This document shows positions 52,918-63,259 of a stretch of 64,000 nucleotides of DNA, one piece after another. Source of the stretch: Drosophila persimilis (lineage: Eukaryota; Arthropoda; Insecta; Diptera; Drosophilidae); NCBI RefSeq assembly GCF_003286085.1, contig NW_020825294.1, forward strand, positions 14,592,501 to 14,656,500, given 5' to 3'. The notes beneath the pieces were generated by a model. The model was given only the letters and a program-made list of their open reading frames with translations, was not told where the DNA came from and did no database searches. How positions within the stretch are numbered: the stretch's first letter is position 1; every line of letters starts with the position of its first letter. A program made the translations under genes and the position numbers.

Positions 52918-54414
52918 CTACTTCACTGTGTGTATTTTATCCTTTACTTGAGAATTAGATTCACCAATTCCAAGCAAGTTAATACAGGACTCCTCTCTAC
53001 GGATCTGTAAGCGATTAGCGAGGTCCTCGGTAATGAAATTTGTTTGTGATCCAGAGTCGAGCAGAGCTCTGGCCAGAATGTGTTCACCGCTCTTAGTTCG
53101 GACGCTTACGATCGACGTAGCCAGAATTACCCTGTCCAACGCTGTCGCATGCAAAACATGTGACGTGGAAGGTTGATTCTGATTTGATGGAGGAGAAGGA
53201 CTCTCTTGGGGTGGTGGCAACGCGAGACTATTAGCCGACACTGTGTATCGATGCAATAATGTATGATGTGAGCGGCTACACACTCGACATTTATTGGCTT
53301 TGCATTTTACAACAGCGTGGCCTTTTCGCAGACAATTAATGCATAGGGATGCCGACTTAGCAAACTCAAACCTTTGCATCACCGAGAGACGCGAAAATGA
53401 AGGGCAATTTGACACTACATGGTCTCCTGAATTGCAGTAGCTACAAGTTTGCTGAGTTCTACTGTTGGTGGAAGTGGAAGAACAAGCAAATGAACTGCGA
53501 TTATGTTGCTTGCTTGGCATGACTTTGTCTTGCCTTGGCTTGGTCGATTCTTCAGCAGACAGATGCTGGTATCGACGATTCAAGACTTTCTCAAAGTCGG
53601 ACCAAAGCGGCAACTTCTCATAAGTAAGCTGTTCATCCCACTTTTGTTTCGTCACTGGGTCGACTATGTTTAAAACGAGATGAATGAGCATTGCATTCGA
53701 AATTGTTGTATCATCTCCGATCGACAGTAACGATCCGTAAATCGACGAAACAGTATCGATTAGAGTTCTTAGAGATGATGCAGATTGATGCGACATTCTT
53801 GGCAGATTGAACAATGTGGAAATATTATTCGTGAAAATCAAATAATCGTTGTCATACACTCGTTTTAGGCCAGCCATGGCCTTTTCATAATTTGCCTCGG
53901 TGACTTGGAACGCCTTTATTGTTCCTAATGCTTCATCAGAGAGGCACGAAATCAAATGATTAAATTTTTCGATCACCGGTATGCTGTTGTCGCTATGGAC
54001 TAGTCTTTCAAAAAGGCTAATGAAATTTTTGAATTCCGAGTCTTTACCACTAAATTTGGGTAATGCCAATTTCGGAAGTCTAGCATGAGTTGGGGCTGAA
54101 GAAGACACTGGCTTCGTCTCGCTTGCTGCATCAAAGGCGGCGATAAGCGACATTATCTTTCCTTTGGTGACAATTATCAGCTCTTCCAACTCGGCTGCAT
54201 ATGCATCATCACCTGTTATATCCTCGATTTGCTCCTGCAAATGGTTAGCCTTTTCAATTGAAGCATTCAAACAATCTAATCTACATTGTAATTCCGGTAA
54301 TTGCAAAGGAATCGACCCTTGATCTAATCGATCCTCTAAGCGGCGAATGCTTTTTACTCTACTTTTGAGCTTAATCTTTAAGTCTTCAAGAGTGGGTTTA
54401 CTTTTTTCTGCCAT
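52918..54414 (-). pseudogene. BEL-4b gag and protease start
   Basis: 498 codons from ATG 54414: gag with DUF1759 segment, two zinc knuckles and the DSG protease triad, as in BEL-4a. After DKIHTV a 3 bp loss and a TCG-to-TAG change end it at 52918. Otherwise it differs from BEL-4a by few residues. Confidence 0.85.
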
Positions 54415-55453
54415 AATGGTTGTGTTTTTATTTATTTATTTGTTATTAATTTTTTTTTTTTTTTTTTAAATTTTAAATTTTTGAACGAGAACTATAATTG
54501 AAAACGAATTTTAATTGAATGTCGAGGCACGAGGTATCAAGGGAAAGAGTTGTTGCAAGTAACAGCCGAAAACAATATACCCGTTAGATACAGGGTAGCG
54601 CGTCACTTGGCAAGTAACAGCCGAAAACAATATACCCGTTGGATGCAGGGTAGCGCGTCACTTGGCAAGTAACAGCCGAAAACAATATACCCGTTGGATG
54701 TAGGCAACGAAAATTCTCCCAACAAATACAACGCTAGCAGCAGTGGAGAAGCGAAAGCGATAACGAAATAATGCACCGGTGCTGCTGCTTGTATGTATGT
54801 GTGGATATTTTCTATACGCCGTGGCTTGGGTGAACGAACGAACAAACTTTGTTCTAACGACGAGAAAGGTAGAACAAAATAAAATGTGGGGGGGGGGGGG
54901 ACAGTGATTGCAGTAAACGAAAGATGTATGTATGTATGTACATATAACTGTTGCGTCCAAATAGCGGTTCACATATGTATGTCTGTTTGGGTCGATATGT
55001 ATGTATGTATTTATGTTTTTAGTTATATTTATGCAATTACTAACAAAATGCATGCAATCAAGCTCTACTATATATGTATCATACGTCTGTGCCTAGAATT
55101 GAAGGCGATGTGCAATGTTTCCAGCACAAGACACCTCAAAGAGAGATCTGAATGTCTTTTGCTCAGCCTTCAATTTTCTGCACAAATACCTCTGATTCCT
55201 CTTTTGGATTTTTGAATCCAACTGCTACTTTCCTGTCTTTTTCGCAGGGCATCCCTCGGCGGTAGCAGAATTGCACAAAAATTATTGTTGGCGCGACCGA
55301 CGCGATGATATTTTACAAAAATTGATTGCCGATTGCACACACACACGACGCGGGCAACGAATATGTTTGCATATGTATACTGCAATTTCTTGTGTCACTG
55401 TCACTTGTTTTTTGTTGCCTATAATTCACTTTACAGTCCACCCGGGGGCGCCA
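54415..55453 (-). other. BEL-4b leader
   Basis: Equivalent to 38227-39266. The 55 bp unit is present three times (from 54556, 54611 and 54666). A shorter G-run lies at about 54887-54900, and a piece of about 25 bp before it (the AAGCTCAAGAGCGGC region) is lost. The primer site is at 55436-55453. Confidence 0.7.
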
Positions 55454-55770
55454 TGAAAAATTAGAAGAGTTTTTCTAATCAGTTACCGAAAACTTTGGGT
55501 GGCTGTAATTTAAATTATTTATTTGGCGGGGCGAAAAACTTGATACGCTCGATCTATTTCAAGGTTGGCGAACAACTATATTTTCTTCACAATTCAAATC
55601 TCTTACTCTAGCTATCCTACGGTGGCAAAGCGGGGCGAATTCGCCAAGAGCGAGAGAGCGAGCTTTTATTGCGCTCCCGCTTTGCCCTAGCCTAACTTAC
55701 ACTAGACTTCATAATTCATAATTCCATCTATAACTAATAATTGTGGCCATGGATGGAAGGTCACGCAACA
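55454..55770 (-). repeat. BEL-4b 5' LTR
   Basis: 317 bp, duplicated at 57832-58148. Right flank CCACTCCATA does not match the left flank of the element. Confidence 0.85.
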
Positions 55771-55986
55771 CCACTCCATAATATGCCACCGTTAGAAAGA
55801 ATATTAGCGGGAATCAGGATCGAATGTCTTTCGCATGAAAGGTTCCTATTTCTCGGCCCTGCAAATTTTCCAGAAGGTAGAAACAATTTCCAAGTTTTTT
55901 CCGAAAGCGACATTTAAGGAATTTAGGAGCCAAGTTGGCATTAAAATTTTGCGTCAATTGCTCAAGGAAAAATTTCGGTGAAATAC
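55771..55986. other. Unidentified 216 bp piece between BEL-4 and G2, copy 1
   Basis: It is duplicated at 58149-58364. Short plus-strand frames read FPKATFKEFRSQVGIKILRQ, coding-like but not recognised. The last bases, AATTTCGGTGAAATAC, equal the end of BEL-3 gag at 62359-62374, so this may be a diverged or rearranged gag piece. Function unknown. Confidence 0.4.
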
Positions 55987-56871
55987 TGTAAAGTAGTGAT
56001 CCTAGGCCGGGGTCAGTATCAGTCTGCCCAGGGTCACCTACAGTTTATTTGTAAGTCGCTGAGACGTTGAGACTGGGGGGTGGGGGGGGGGGGAGGCGTG
56101 TCGTTGGCGCAGGGATCGCCGAGCCGTCGTCAACGACGGGGCCTTCGGGAGAAATTATGGGGGGGCTGAGGAGAGGGGATCGGGCGTTGGGCCGGGCGGC
56201 GCGAAACTCACCAGGGACGCTGCACACCCCGACCTCAGCAGGGTTAAAACTCCCGTTTCCAGCAGGGTAAAACCCTGTTGCCAGAGTCAGGGCGGGAGCG
56301 TAGGGACCAAGCATGTCTAGAAAAAAAGGAAGGGGGCGTACCCGCCGAAACGCGTATCACTTCTCACTCCAGCAGGGTAAAACCCTGTTGCCAGAGTCAG
56401 AGCGGGAGCGTAGGGACCGAAAACAGCCAGGAAAACGGAAGGGGAAGGGGGGAGAGATGACTGCAGCCGGTGGTCCGACCGGGGAAAGGAAATGGAAGCA
56501 GTAGAATTCTTAGTCATATGCTACTTCTACTACTACCTGGGCCATCGGCCAGCTCACCCGCGGATCCGGCGTCTCGTCCATTCTTCCGCTCTTCTCGGGC
56601 GCCCGGCCGTTCAACACTTTTTCTTGCTTTTCTAGTCACTCCGCGGCGTTCCGTCTTCGCTCGCTCCCCAAAATCGACTACCGCTCTCGCCACGGTCGCT
56701 CGACGCTCTCACCACACCTGGCGCTCGTTTTCGGGCCAACGGGACTTTCTCGAAAGAGATCTGCTCTGTTGCCGGCTGAGCGTGGCTCTCTCTCTTCGCT
56801 GTTCTCTTTGCGTCTATTCTGTGTGAGCTGGCCGTTTGGCGGGATTTCGGCTATGCAAAAATTAACTAGCA
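55987..56871 (-). repeat. Inverted G2 LTR, copy 1
   Basis: On the minus strand it starts TGCTAGTTAATTTTTGC and ends CACTACTTTACA. It is preceded (minus strand) by the purine-rich GGAGAGGGTGTGAGGAGT, a typical polypurine tract, so it is a 3' LTR. The hairpin CAGGGTTTTACCCTG occurs twice, as in the plus-strand copies. Confidence 0.85.
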
Positions 56872-57178
56872 TAACTCCTCACACCCTCTCCTTGCTTCGG
56901 GGGGCCCGTGAGCGAATGGTTACTTTGCTCGTCTTGCTGATGTGGACCTGGAAGAAGGTGTTGTCCGACTCTGCCAAGAATCGGGCATCTTTACGCCGCG
57001 GGTCGACGAATTGTGCCAGGAGCCGGGCCTTCAGGGTGTCTGGCAGCCGGCTGAGCGTGCGTACGTACTCTCCAATCCGCCTCTCCAGTCACCCAACGAA
57101 CAGCTGGGGTGGTGGTCGACGTTTCTGGTATCTCCGGACTACCGCCTTCGGGATGTAGGATGGCATCCAGATCGCTGG
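56872..57178 (-). pseudogene. End of G2 ORF3, duplicated copy
   Basis: On the minus strand a basic helical C-terminus (LERRIGEYVRTLSRLPDTLK, then RLLAQFVDPRRKDARF) reads to a stop next to the polypurine tract. It is cut at 57178 by the duplication junction. Confidence 0.6.
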
Positions 57179-58148
57179 CGTGGATATTTTCTATACGCCG
57201 TGGCTTGGGTGAACGAACGAACAAACTTTGTTCTAACGACGAGAAAGGTAGAACAAAATAAAATGTGGGGGGGGGGGGACAGTGATTGCAGTAAACGAAA
57301 GATGTATGTATGTATGTACATATAACTGTTGCGTCCAAATAGCGGTTCACATATGTATGTCTGTTTGGGTCGTTATGTATGTATGTATTTATGTTTTTAG
57401 TTATATTTATGCAATTACTAACAAAATGCATGCAATCAAGCTCTACTATATATGTATCATACGTCTGTGCCTAGAATTGAAGGCGATGTGCAATGTTTCC
57501 AGCACAAGACACCTCAAAGAGAGATCTGAATGTCTTTTGCTCAGCCTTCAATTTTCTGCACAAATACCTCTGATTCCTCTTTTGGATTTTTGAATCCAAC
57601 TGCTACTTTCCTGTCTTTTTCGCAGGGCATCCCTCGGCGGTAGCAGAATTGCACAAAAATTATTGTTGGCGCGACCGACGCGATGATATTTTACAAAAAT
57701 TGATTGCCGATTGCACACACACACGACGCGGGCAACGAATATGTTTGCATATGTATACTGCAATTTCTTGTGTCACTGTCACTTGTTTTTTGTTGCCTAT
57801 AATTCACTTTACAGTCCACCCGGGGGCGCCATGAAAAATTAGAAGAGTTTTTCTAATCAGTTACCGAAAACTTTGGGTGGCTGTAATTTAAATTATTTAT
57901 TTGGCGGGGCGAAAAACTTGATACGCTCGATCTATTTCAAGGTTGGCGAACAACTATATTTTCTTCACAATTCAAATCTCTTACTCTAGCTATCCTACGG
58001 TGGCAAAGCGGGGCGAATTCGCCAAGAGCGAGAGAGCGAGCTTTTATTGCGCTCCCGCTTTGCCCTAGCCTAACTTACACTAGACTTCATAATTCATAAT
58101 TCCATCTATAACTAATAATTGTGGCCATGGATGGAAGGTCACGCAACA
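57179..58148 (-). repeat. Duplicated BEL-4 leader part and 5' LTR
   Basis: Copy of 54802-55770. The LTR part is 57832-58148 and the primer site 57814-57831. No gag-pol is attached. Confidence 0.9.
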
Positions 58149-58364
58149 CCACTCCATAATATGCCACCGTTAGAAAGAATATTAGCGGGAATCAGGATCG
58201 AATGTCTTTCGCATGAAAGGTTCCTATTTCTCGGCCCTGCAAATTTTCCAGAAGGTAGAAACAATTTCCAAGTTTTTTCCGAAAGCGACATTTAAGGAAT
58301 TTAGGAGCCAAGTTGGCATTAAAATTTTGCGTCAATTGCTCAAGGAAAAATTTCGGTGAAATAC
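58149..58364. other. Unidentified 216 bp piece, copy 2
   Basis: Same as 55771-55986; no recognised function. Confidence 0.4.
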
Positions 58365-59248
58365 TGTAAAGTAGTGATCCTAGGCCGGGGTCAGTATCAG
58401 TCTGCCCAGGGTCACCTACAGTTTATTTGTAAGTCGCTGAGACGTTGAGACTGGGGGGTGGGGGGGGGGGAGGCGTGTCGTTGGCGCAGGGATCGCCGAG
58501 CCGTCGTCAACGCCGGGGCCTTCGGGAGAAATTATGGGGGGGCTGAGGAGAGGGGATCGGGCGTTGGGCCGGGCGGCGCGAAACTCACCAGGGACGCTGC
58601 ACACCCCGACCTCAGCAGGGTTAAAACTCCCGTTTCCAGCAGGGTAAAACCCTGTTGCCAGAGTCAGGGCGGGAGCGTAGGGACCAAGCATGTCTAGAAA
58701 AAAAGGAAGGGGGCGTACCCGCCGAAACGCGTATCACTTCTCACTCCAGCAGGGTAAAACCCTGTTGCCAGAGTCAGAGCGGGAGCGTAGGGACCGAAAA
58801 CAGCCAGGAAAACGGAAGGGGAAGGGGGGAGAGATGACTGCAGCCGGTGGTCCGACCGGGGAAAGGAAATGGAAGCAGTAGAATTCTTAGTCATATGCTA
58901 CTTCTACTACTACCTGGGCCATCGGCCAGCTCACCCGCGGATCCGGCGTCTCGTCCATTCTTCCGCTCTTCTCGGGCGCCCGGCCGTTCAACACTTTTTC
59001 TTGCTTTTCTAGTCACTCCGCGGCGTTCCGTCTTCGCTCGCTCCCCAAAATCGACTACCGCTCTCGCCACGGTCGCTCGACGCTCTCACCACACCTGGCG
59101 CTCGTTTTCGGGCCAACGGGACTTTCTCGAAAGAGATCTGCTCTGTTGCCGGCTGAGCGTGGCTCTCTCTCTTCGCTGTTCTCTTTGCGTCTATTCTGTG
59201 TGAGCTGGCCGTTTGGCGGGATTTCGGCTATGCAAAAATTAACTAGCA
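58365..59248 (-). repeat. Inverted G2 LTR, copy 2
   Basis: Same as 55987-56871 with small changes (a shorter G-run, and C for A near 58512). Confidence 0.85.
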
Positions 59249-59249
59249 T

Positions 59250-60400
59250 AACTCCTCACACCCTCTCCTTGCTTCGGGGGGCCCGTGAGCGAATGGTTAC
59301 TTTGCTCGTCTTGCTGATGTGGACCTGGAAGAAGGTGTTGTCCGACTCTGCCAAGAATCGGGCATCTTTACGCCGCGGGTCGACGAATTGTGCCAGGAGC
59401 CGGGCCTTCAGGGTGTCTGGCAGCCGGCTGAGCGTGCGTACGTACTCTCCAATCCGCCTCTCCAGTCACCCAACGAACAGCTGGGGTGGTGGTCGACGTT
59501 TCTGGTATCTCCGGACTACCGCCTTCGGGATGTAGGATGGCATCCAGATCGCTGGCGTCTGGTAGCTCTGTGTCTTCGGTGGCGATGTCTTCGGGACGCA
59601 GGATGGCGTCAACGTCGCCAACGGCCGGTGGTCCTGCATCTTCGGGGGGATGTCTTCGGGACGCGAGATGGCGTCAAAGTCGCTGACGGCCGGTGGTCCT
59701 GCATCTTCGGGGGCGATATCTTCGGGACGCGAGATGGCGTCAAAGTCGCTGACGGCCGGCGGTCCTGCATCTTCGGGGGCGATGTCTGACCCGTCTATCC
59801 GTTCGAGAAGGTTGGGCATATCAAGGGCCTCGAAGAGTGCCGGAAGCGGTGGCTCTTCCCAGCGGAACACCTCTTTTTCGAACTCCGTCGGCTCGAATTG
59901 CTGGTGGTATCCGCGTGCGGGGGCACCTGGCAGCCCGTCAGGAATATTGATGGCCTCTGCCCCCTCGTCGGGGCTCGGACCCGGAGCGGTGAAGTCGGCG
60001 GCTTCTCCTGCGGTGGCGTGTCCAGGGCCCTGCGCGTGCTCTTCGACGACCTGGTCGGGGTTGACTCGGCTGGTGCCCTGAGCGTGGGTGAACGTGGCTT
60101 TGACGTTGGGGCGTTGGCGGCCACGTCTCCCGTAATATTGACGTGATCGGGGTCTGAATCGTGCACCTCGGGGATCTGGTCCACGCGTGGCCAGCTTACG
60201 ACGTCGCCGCATAGATTTTCCCAGCTGAGGACCTCTGGGTGGACTTGGCATTCTCGTGGAGTGGGGCGAAGAATCAGTTCCTCGATGATCTCCCAGTCGA
60301 CTGGGGGCTCGGACTTGGCTTTTGTCGTGGTTCTCCGTCGGCGCGGGTCTCTAGCGTTCGATGAGCTGTGAATAGGAATGGACTTGTTGACTACAGGCAA
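59250..60400 (-). pseudogene. G2 ORF3, protein of unknown function in the env position
   Basis: On the minus strand a start at 60400 (MPVVNKSIPIHSS) opens a polar frame (VDWEIIEELILRPTPREC, then ENLCGDVVSWPRVDQIPEV). Near 60100 coding appears to pass to a second frame (59466-60251) with FEPTEFEKEVFRWEEPPLPA and ALFEALDMPNLLERIDG. Next is a 22-residue repeat, AISRPEDIAPEDAGPPAVSD, present in about two clean and two shifted copies. After a TGA near 59466 a basic helical tail ends beside the polypurine tract of the 3' LTR. No signal peptide, transmembrane segment or cleavage site is seen, so it is not an envelope. Frame breaks suggest a decayed copy, and I do not recognise the family. Confidence 0.5.
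59555..59790 (-). repeat. 66 bp minisatellite inside G2 ORF3
   Basis: Units with GGCCGGTGGTCCTGCATCTT and CGGGACGCGAGATGGCGTCA recur at 66 bp spacing, two and a half good copies plus a diverged one, at 59570-59790. The third unit is about 2 bp shorter, which shifts the frame. The same array is at 63581-63801. Confidence 0.75.
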
Positions 60401-60436
60401 AGACTATACAATACCAAGATGTTGCATGAGGAACAA

Positions 60437-61313
60437 ATTCTTTTTATACCCGATACTCAAAATGAGTATTGGGGTATATTAGATTTGTGGTAAAAGTGGA
60501 TGTGTGTAACGTCCAGAAGGAATCGTTTCCGACCCTATAAAGTATATATATTCTTGATCAGCATCAATAGCCGAGTCGATTGAGCCCTGTCTGTCTGTCC
60601 GTCCGTCCGTCTGTCCGTCCCCTTCAGCGCCTAGTGCTCAAAGACTATAAGAGCTAGAGCAACGATGTTTTGGATCCAGACTTCTGTGATATGTCACTGC
60701 TACAAAAATATTTCAAAACTTTGCCCCGCCCACTTCCGCTCCCACAAAGGGCGAAAATCTGTGGCATCCACAATTTTAAAGATACGAGAAAACGCAGAAT
60801 CGTAGAGAATGACGATATCTTTTAGACTGCGGAATCTGAATTGGATCGTATTATTATTATAGACAGCATCAAGAAAACAATTTAATTTTTTCTCGCCCTG
60901 TCTCTCTCTAACACACACATAGCATAGGCGGCTTTGCTTAGAGTAAAACATTAGCGCCTAGATCTCAGAGACTATAAAAGCTAGAGCAACCAAATTTGGT
61001 ATCCACACTCCTGAGATATTGCACCGAGACGAATTTGTTTCAAAATTTCGCCACACCCCCTTCCGCCCCCGCAAAGGACGAAAATCTGGGGATATTCACA
61101 AATCTCAGAGACTAGAGTACGCTAGAGTAACCAAATTTGGTATTCGCACTCCTGTTAGATCTCACTATAAAACGTTTATCTCAAAATTTCGGCCCACCCC
61201 CTTCCGCCCCCACAAAGGACGAAAATCTGTTGCATCCACAACATTGAGGATACGATAATGACCATATCTATCAGATTCCTAAATCTGGATCAGATCGGAT
61301 CATTTTTACAGCC
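60437..61313 (+). repeat. DINE-1/INE-1-like element, longest copy
   Basis: It begins TATACCCGATACTCAAAATG and contains the family's CGTTTCCGACCCTATAAAGT and GTCTGTCTGTCCGTCCGTC core (about 60590-60620). Repeated CCGCCC(A)C-TTCCGC...AAAGG-CGAAAATCTG blocks follow near 60722, 61047 and 61187. It ends with the GATCAGATCGGATCATTTTT segment that also occurs at 1-60. It is a non-autonomous Helitron-related repeat; the body is internally duplicated. Confidence 0.75.
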
Positions 61314-61708
61314 TGTTCGGGCCAGCCGCTGAATAATAACCGTAACTTTAACATTATTATTGTATGAGCAGAGAGAGCCGCCTATGTTGTAAAGCGTTGA
61401 CTTTCTGCAGAGCTGCTGCGCTCTCCCGCTAAAGGGGCTCTCTGCCGCCGCCACTTCGGCAATTACTTTGATCTGCTGCCGCTACTTCGGCAATCACTTT
61501 GATCTAACGCCGTCGTCTATAGTTTAGTTCTATGCTAACCCCTCTGCGCATTGGTTGCATATCGATCTCGCATAAAGTTTATCTGGCAATAGCAAGCAAT
61601 CAGCTTCCGCTAAGCCACCAAGATTAAATACGAATTATAAAGTTTAACCCAAAATCTCTTTTCATTTTTGAAACACATAGGTGCCAAAAAAGCTTGGCAT
61701 CTCAAACA
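61314..61708 (+). repeat. BEL-3 5' LTR
   Basis: 395 bp, TGTTCGGGCC to CTCAAACA, complete at both ends. It matches 21214-21593 on the minus strand. Confidence 0.9.
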
Positions 61709-61709
61709 T

Positions 61710-61727
61710 TGGTGACCCCGACGTGAT
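61710..61727 (+). promoter_or_regulatory. BEL-3 primer binding site
   Basis: TGGTGACCCCGACGTGAT, one base after the LTR, identical to the BEL-1 site at 5670-5687. Confidence 0.8.
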
Positions 61728-62004
61728 ATAAAACCATTTCTTAATCGCGTTCCGTTAAAACACTTATTATTTATACAATATTTTGTTGTTAGGTAGTTTA
61801 AATACCAACAAATACATTTGGGTGCACATTAAAAAACAGTTTAAAGTGCAAATTCAGTGAGAGTGCGGCTGGAATATTTATAGACAAATTCCGGTACTTA
61901 AGCGGCGAATCTCTCATTCTCTGCGCAGCTGCAGCCGCGGTTCTTGTCTTTTCGTGTCTTGCATTCTCGCTCTCGCGTCTATACATCGTCGCACAACGGT
62001 TAAC

Positions 62005-62374
62005 ATGGACAACGATCCGAATACAGGCGCGGGCGGAAATATTGTAGTGGCTGATTCCAGACTGAGTCTGTATAAGCGTAAAAGTCGGTCATTATATCAT
62101 CGATTGCGCAGGCTTGGCGAATCCTTCGCGGGGAATAAAATCGATAAGCTGACCGCCGCGGAAGTCGAGGTGCGCCTTGATATGTTGGCAGAAATTCGAG
62201 AGGAATTTAATAAGGCCCATAATGAGTTGGAGGCTCTCGATCAAAACGAGATTGGGAGTGAGCTGCGCGAAATCTTCGATACTTTTTTCATGTCGTTGAA
62301 AGCTGAGTTGCTGGCTGCTGTTGAAGTAAGCCAGTCACACGCCGCTGCCCATTCTACGAATTTCGGTGAAATAC
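62005..62374 (+). pseudogene. BEL-3 gag N-terminus, truncated
   Basis: ATG at 62005 starts an open frame of about 123 codons: a charged helical region with RKSRSLYHRLRRLGESFAG, then VEVRLDMLAEIREEFNKAHN and LREIFDTFFMSLKAELLAAV. This is the coiled-coil type N-terminus of BEL gags. It ends HSTNFGEI where the inverted G2 LTR begins, and the LTR supplies a TAA at 62377. The capsid and all later parts are missing. Confidence 0.8.
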
Positions 62375-63259
62375 TGTAAAGTAGTGATCCTAGGCCGGGG
62401 TCAGTATCAGTCTGCCCAGGGTCACCTACAGTTTATTTGTAAGTCGCTGAGACGTTGAGACTGGGGGGTGGGGGGGGGGGGAGGCGTGTCGTTGGCGCAG
62501 GGATCGCCGAGCCGTCGTCAACGACGGGGCCTTCGGGAGAAATTATGGGGGGGCTGAGGAGAGGGGATCGGGCGTTGGGCCGGGCGGCGCGAAACTCACC
62601 AGGGACGCTGCACACCCCGACCTCAGCAGGGTTAAAACTCCCGTTTCCAGCAGGGTAAAACCCTGTTGCCAGAGTCAGGGCGGGAGCGTAGGGACCAAGC
62701 ATGTCTAGAAAAAAATGAAGGGGGCGTACCCGCCGAAACGCGTATCACTTCTCACTCCAGCAGGGTAAAACCCTGTTGCCAGAGTCAGAGCGGGAGCGTA
62801 GGGACCGAAAACAGCCAGGAAAACGGAAGGGGAAGGGGGGAGAGATGACTGCAGCCGGTGGTCCGACCGGGGAAAGGAAATGGAAGCAGTAGAATTCTTA
62901 GTCATATGCTACTTCTACTACTACCTGGGCCATCGGCCAGCTCACCCGCGGATCCGGCGTCTCGTCCATTCTTCCGCTCTTCTCGGGCGCCCGGCCGTTC
63001 AACACTTTTTCTTGCTTTTCTAGTCACTCCGCGGCGTTCCGTCTTCGCTCGCTCCCCAAAATCGACTACCGCTCTCGCCACGGTCGCTCGACGCTCTCAC
63101 CACACCTGGCGCTCGTTTTCGGGCCAACGGGACTTTCTCGAAAGAGATCTGCTCTGTTGCCGGCTGAGCGTGGCTCTCTCTCTTCGCTGTTCTCTTTGCG
63201 TCTATTCTGTGTGAGCTGGCCGTTTGGCGGGATTTCGGCTATGCAAAAATGAACTAGCA
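62375..63259 (-). repeat. Inverted G2 LTR, copy 3
   Basis: Colinear with copy 2 at an offset of 4011 bp over most of its length. The left junction with BEL-3 gag is ...GAAATAC|TGTAAAG; the same 16 bp flank precedes copies 1 and 2. Confidence 0.85.

Larger units (their letters stand above)
48952..55770 (-). mobile_element. BEL-4b, second full-length copy, broken
   Basis: LTRs at 48952-49275 and 55454-55770 enclose gag, protease, RT, RNase H and integrase, about 6.8 kb in minus orientation. Both LTRs share variants (CTATATTTTC, CAAATCTC) that BEL-4a lacks, so they are a pair. The terminal TG of the left one is changed to TT and it has an extra AATTCAT-type repeat unit. No target duplication is found; the right flank was later involved in a tandem duplication. 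Lesions differ from those of BEL-4a. Confidence 0.9.
54802..59555. repeat. Tandem segmental duplication, period about 2378 bp
   Basis: Copy 1 (about 54802-57178) and copy 2 (about 57179-59555) each run from the BEL-4 leader (GTGGATATTTTC) through the BEL-4 5' LTR and a 216 bp unknown piece to the inverted G2 LTR and the start of G2 ORF3. The internal junction at 57178-57182 joins G2 sequence (ATCGCTGGCG) to the BEL-4 leader (TGGATATTTTC). Offsets are 2378 bp up to the G-run near 56080 and 2377 after it; that run and the leader G-run are the main length differences. Confidence 0.9.
61314..62374 (+). mobile_element. BEL-3, 5' end in plus orientation
   Basis: 5' LTR, primer site, leader and the start of gag, cut at 62374 by the inverted G2 LTR. 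It is the same family as the minus-strand 3' half at 21214-23446, so the two ends of this family lie 40 kb apart in opposite orientation. Confidence 0.85.

Noticed and set aside
60700-60951. 83-codon minus-strand frame in the DINE-1 element
   Set aside because: DINE-1 elements are non-coding and the frame is chance.
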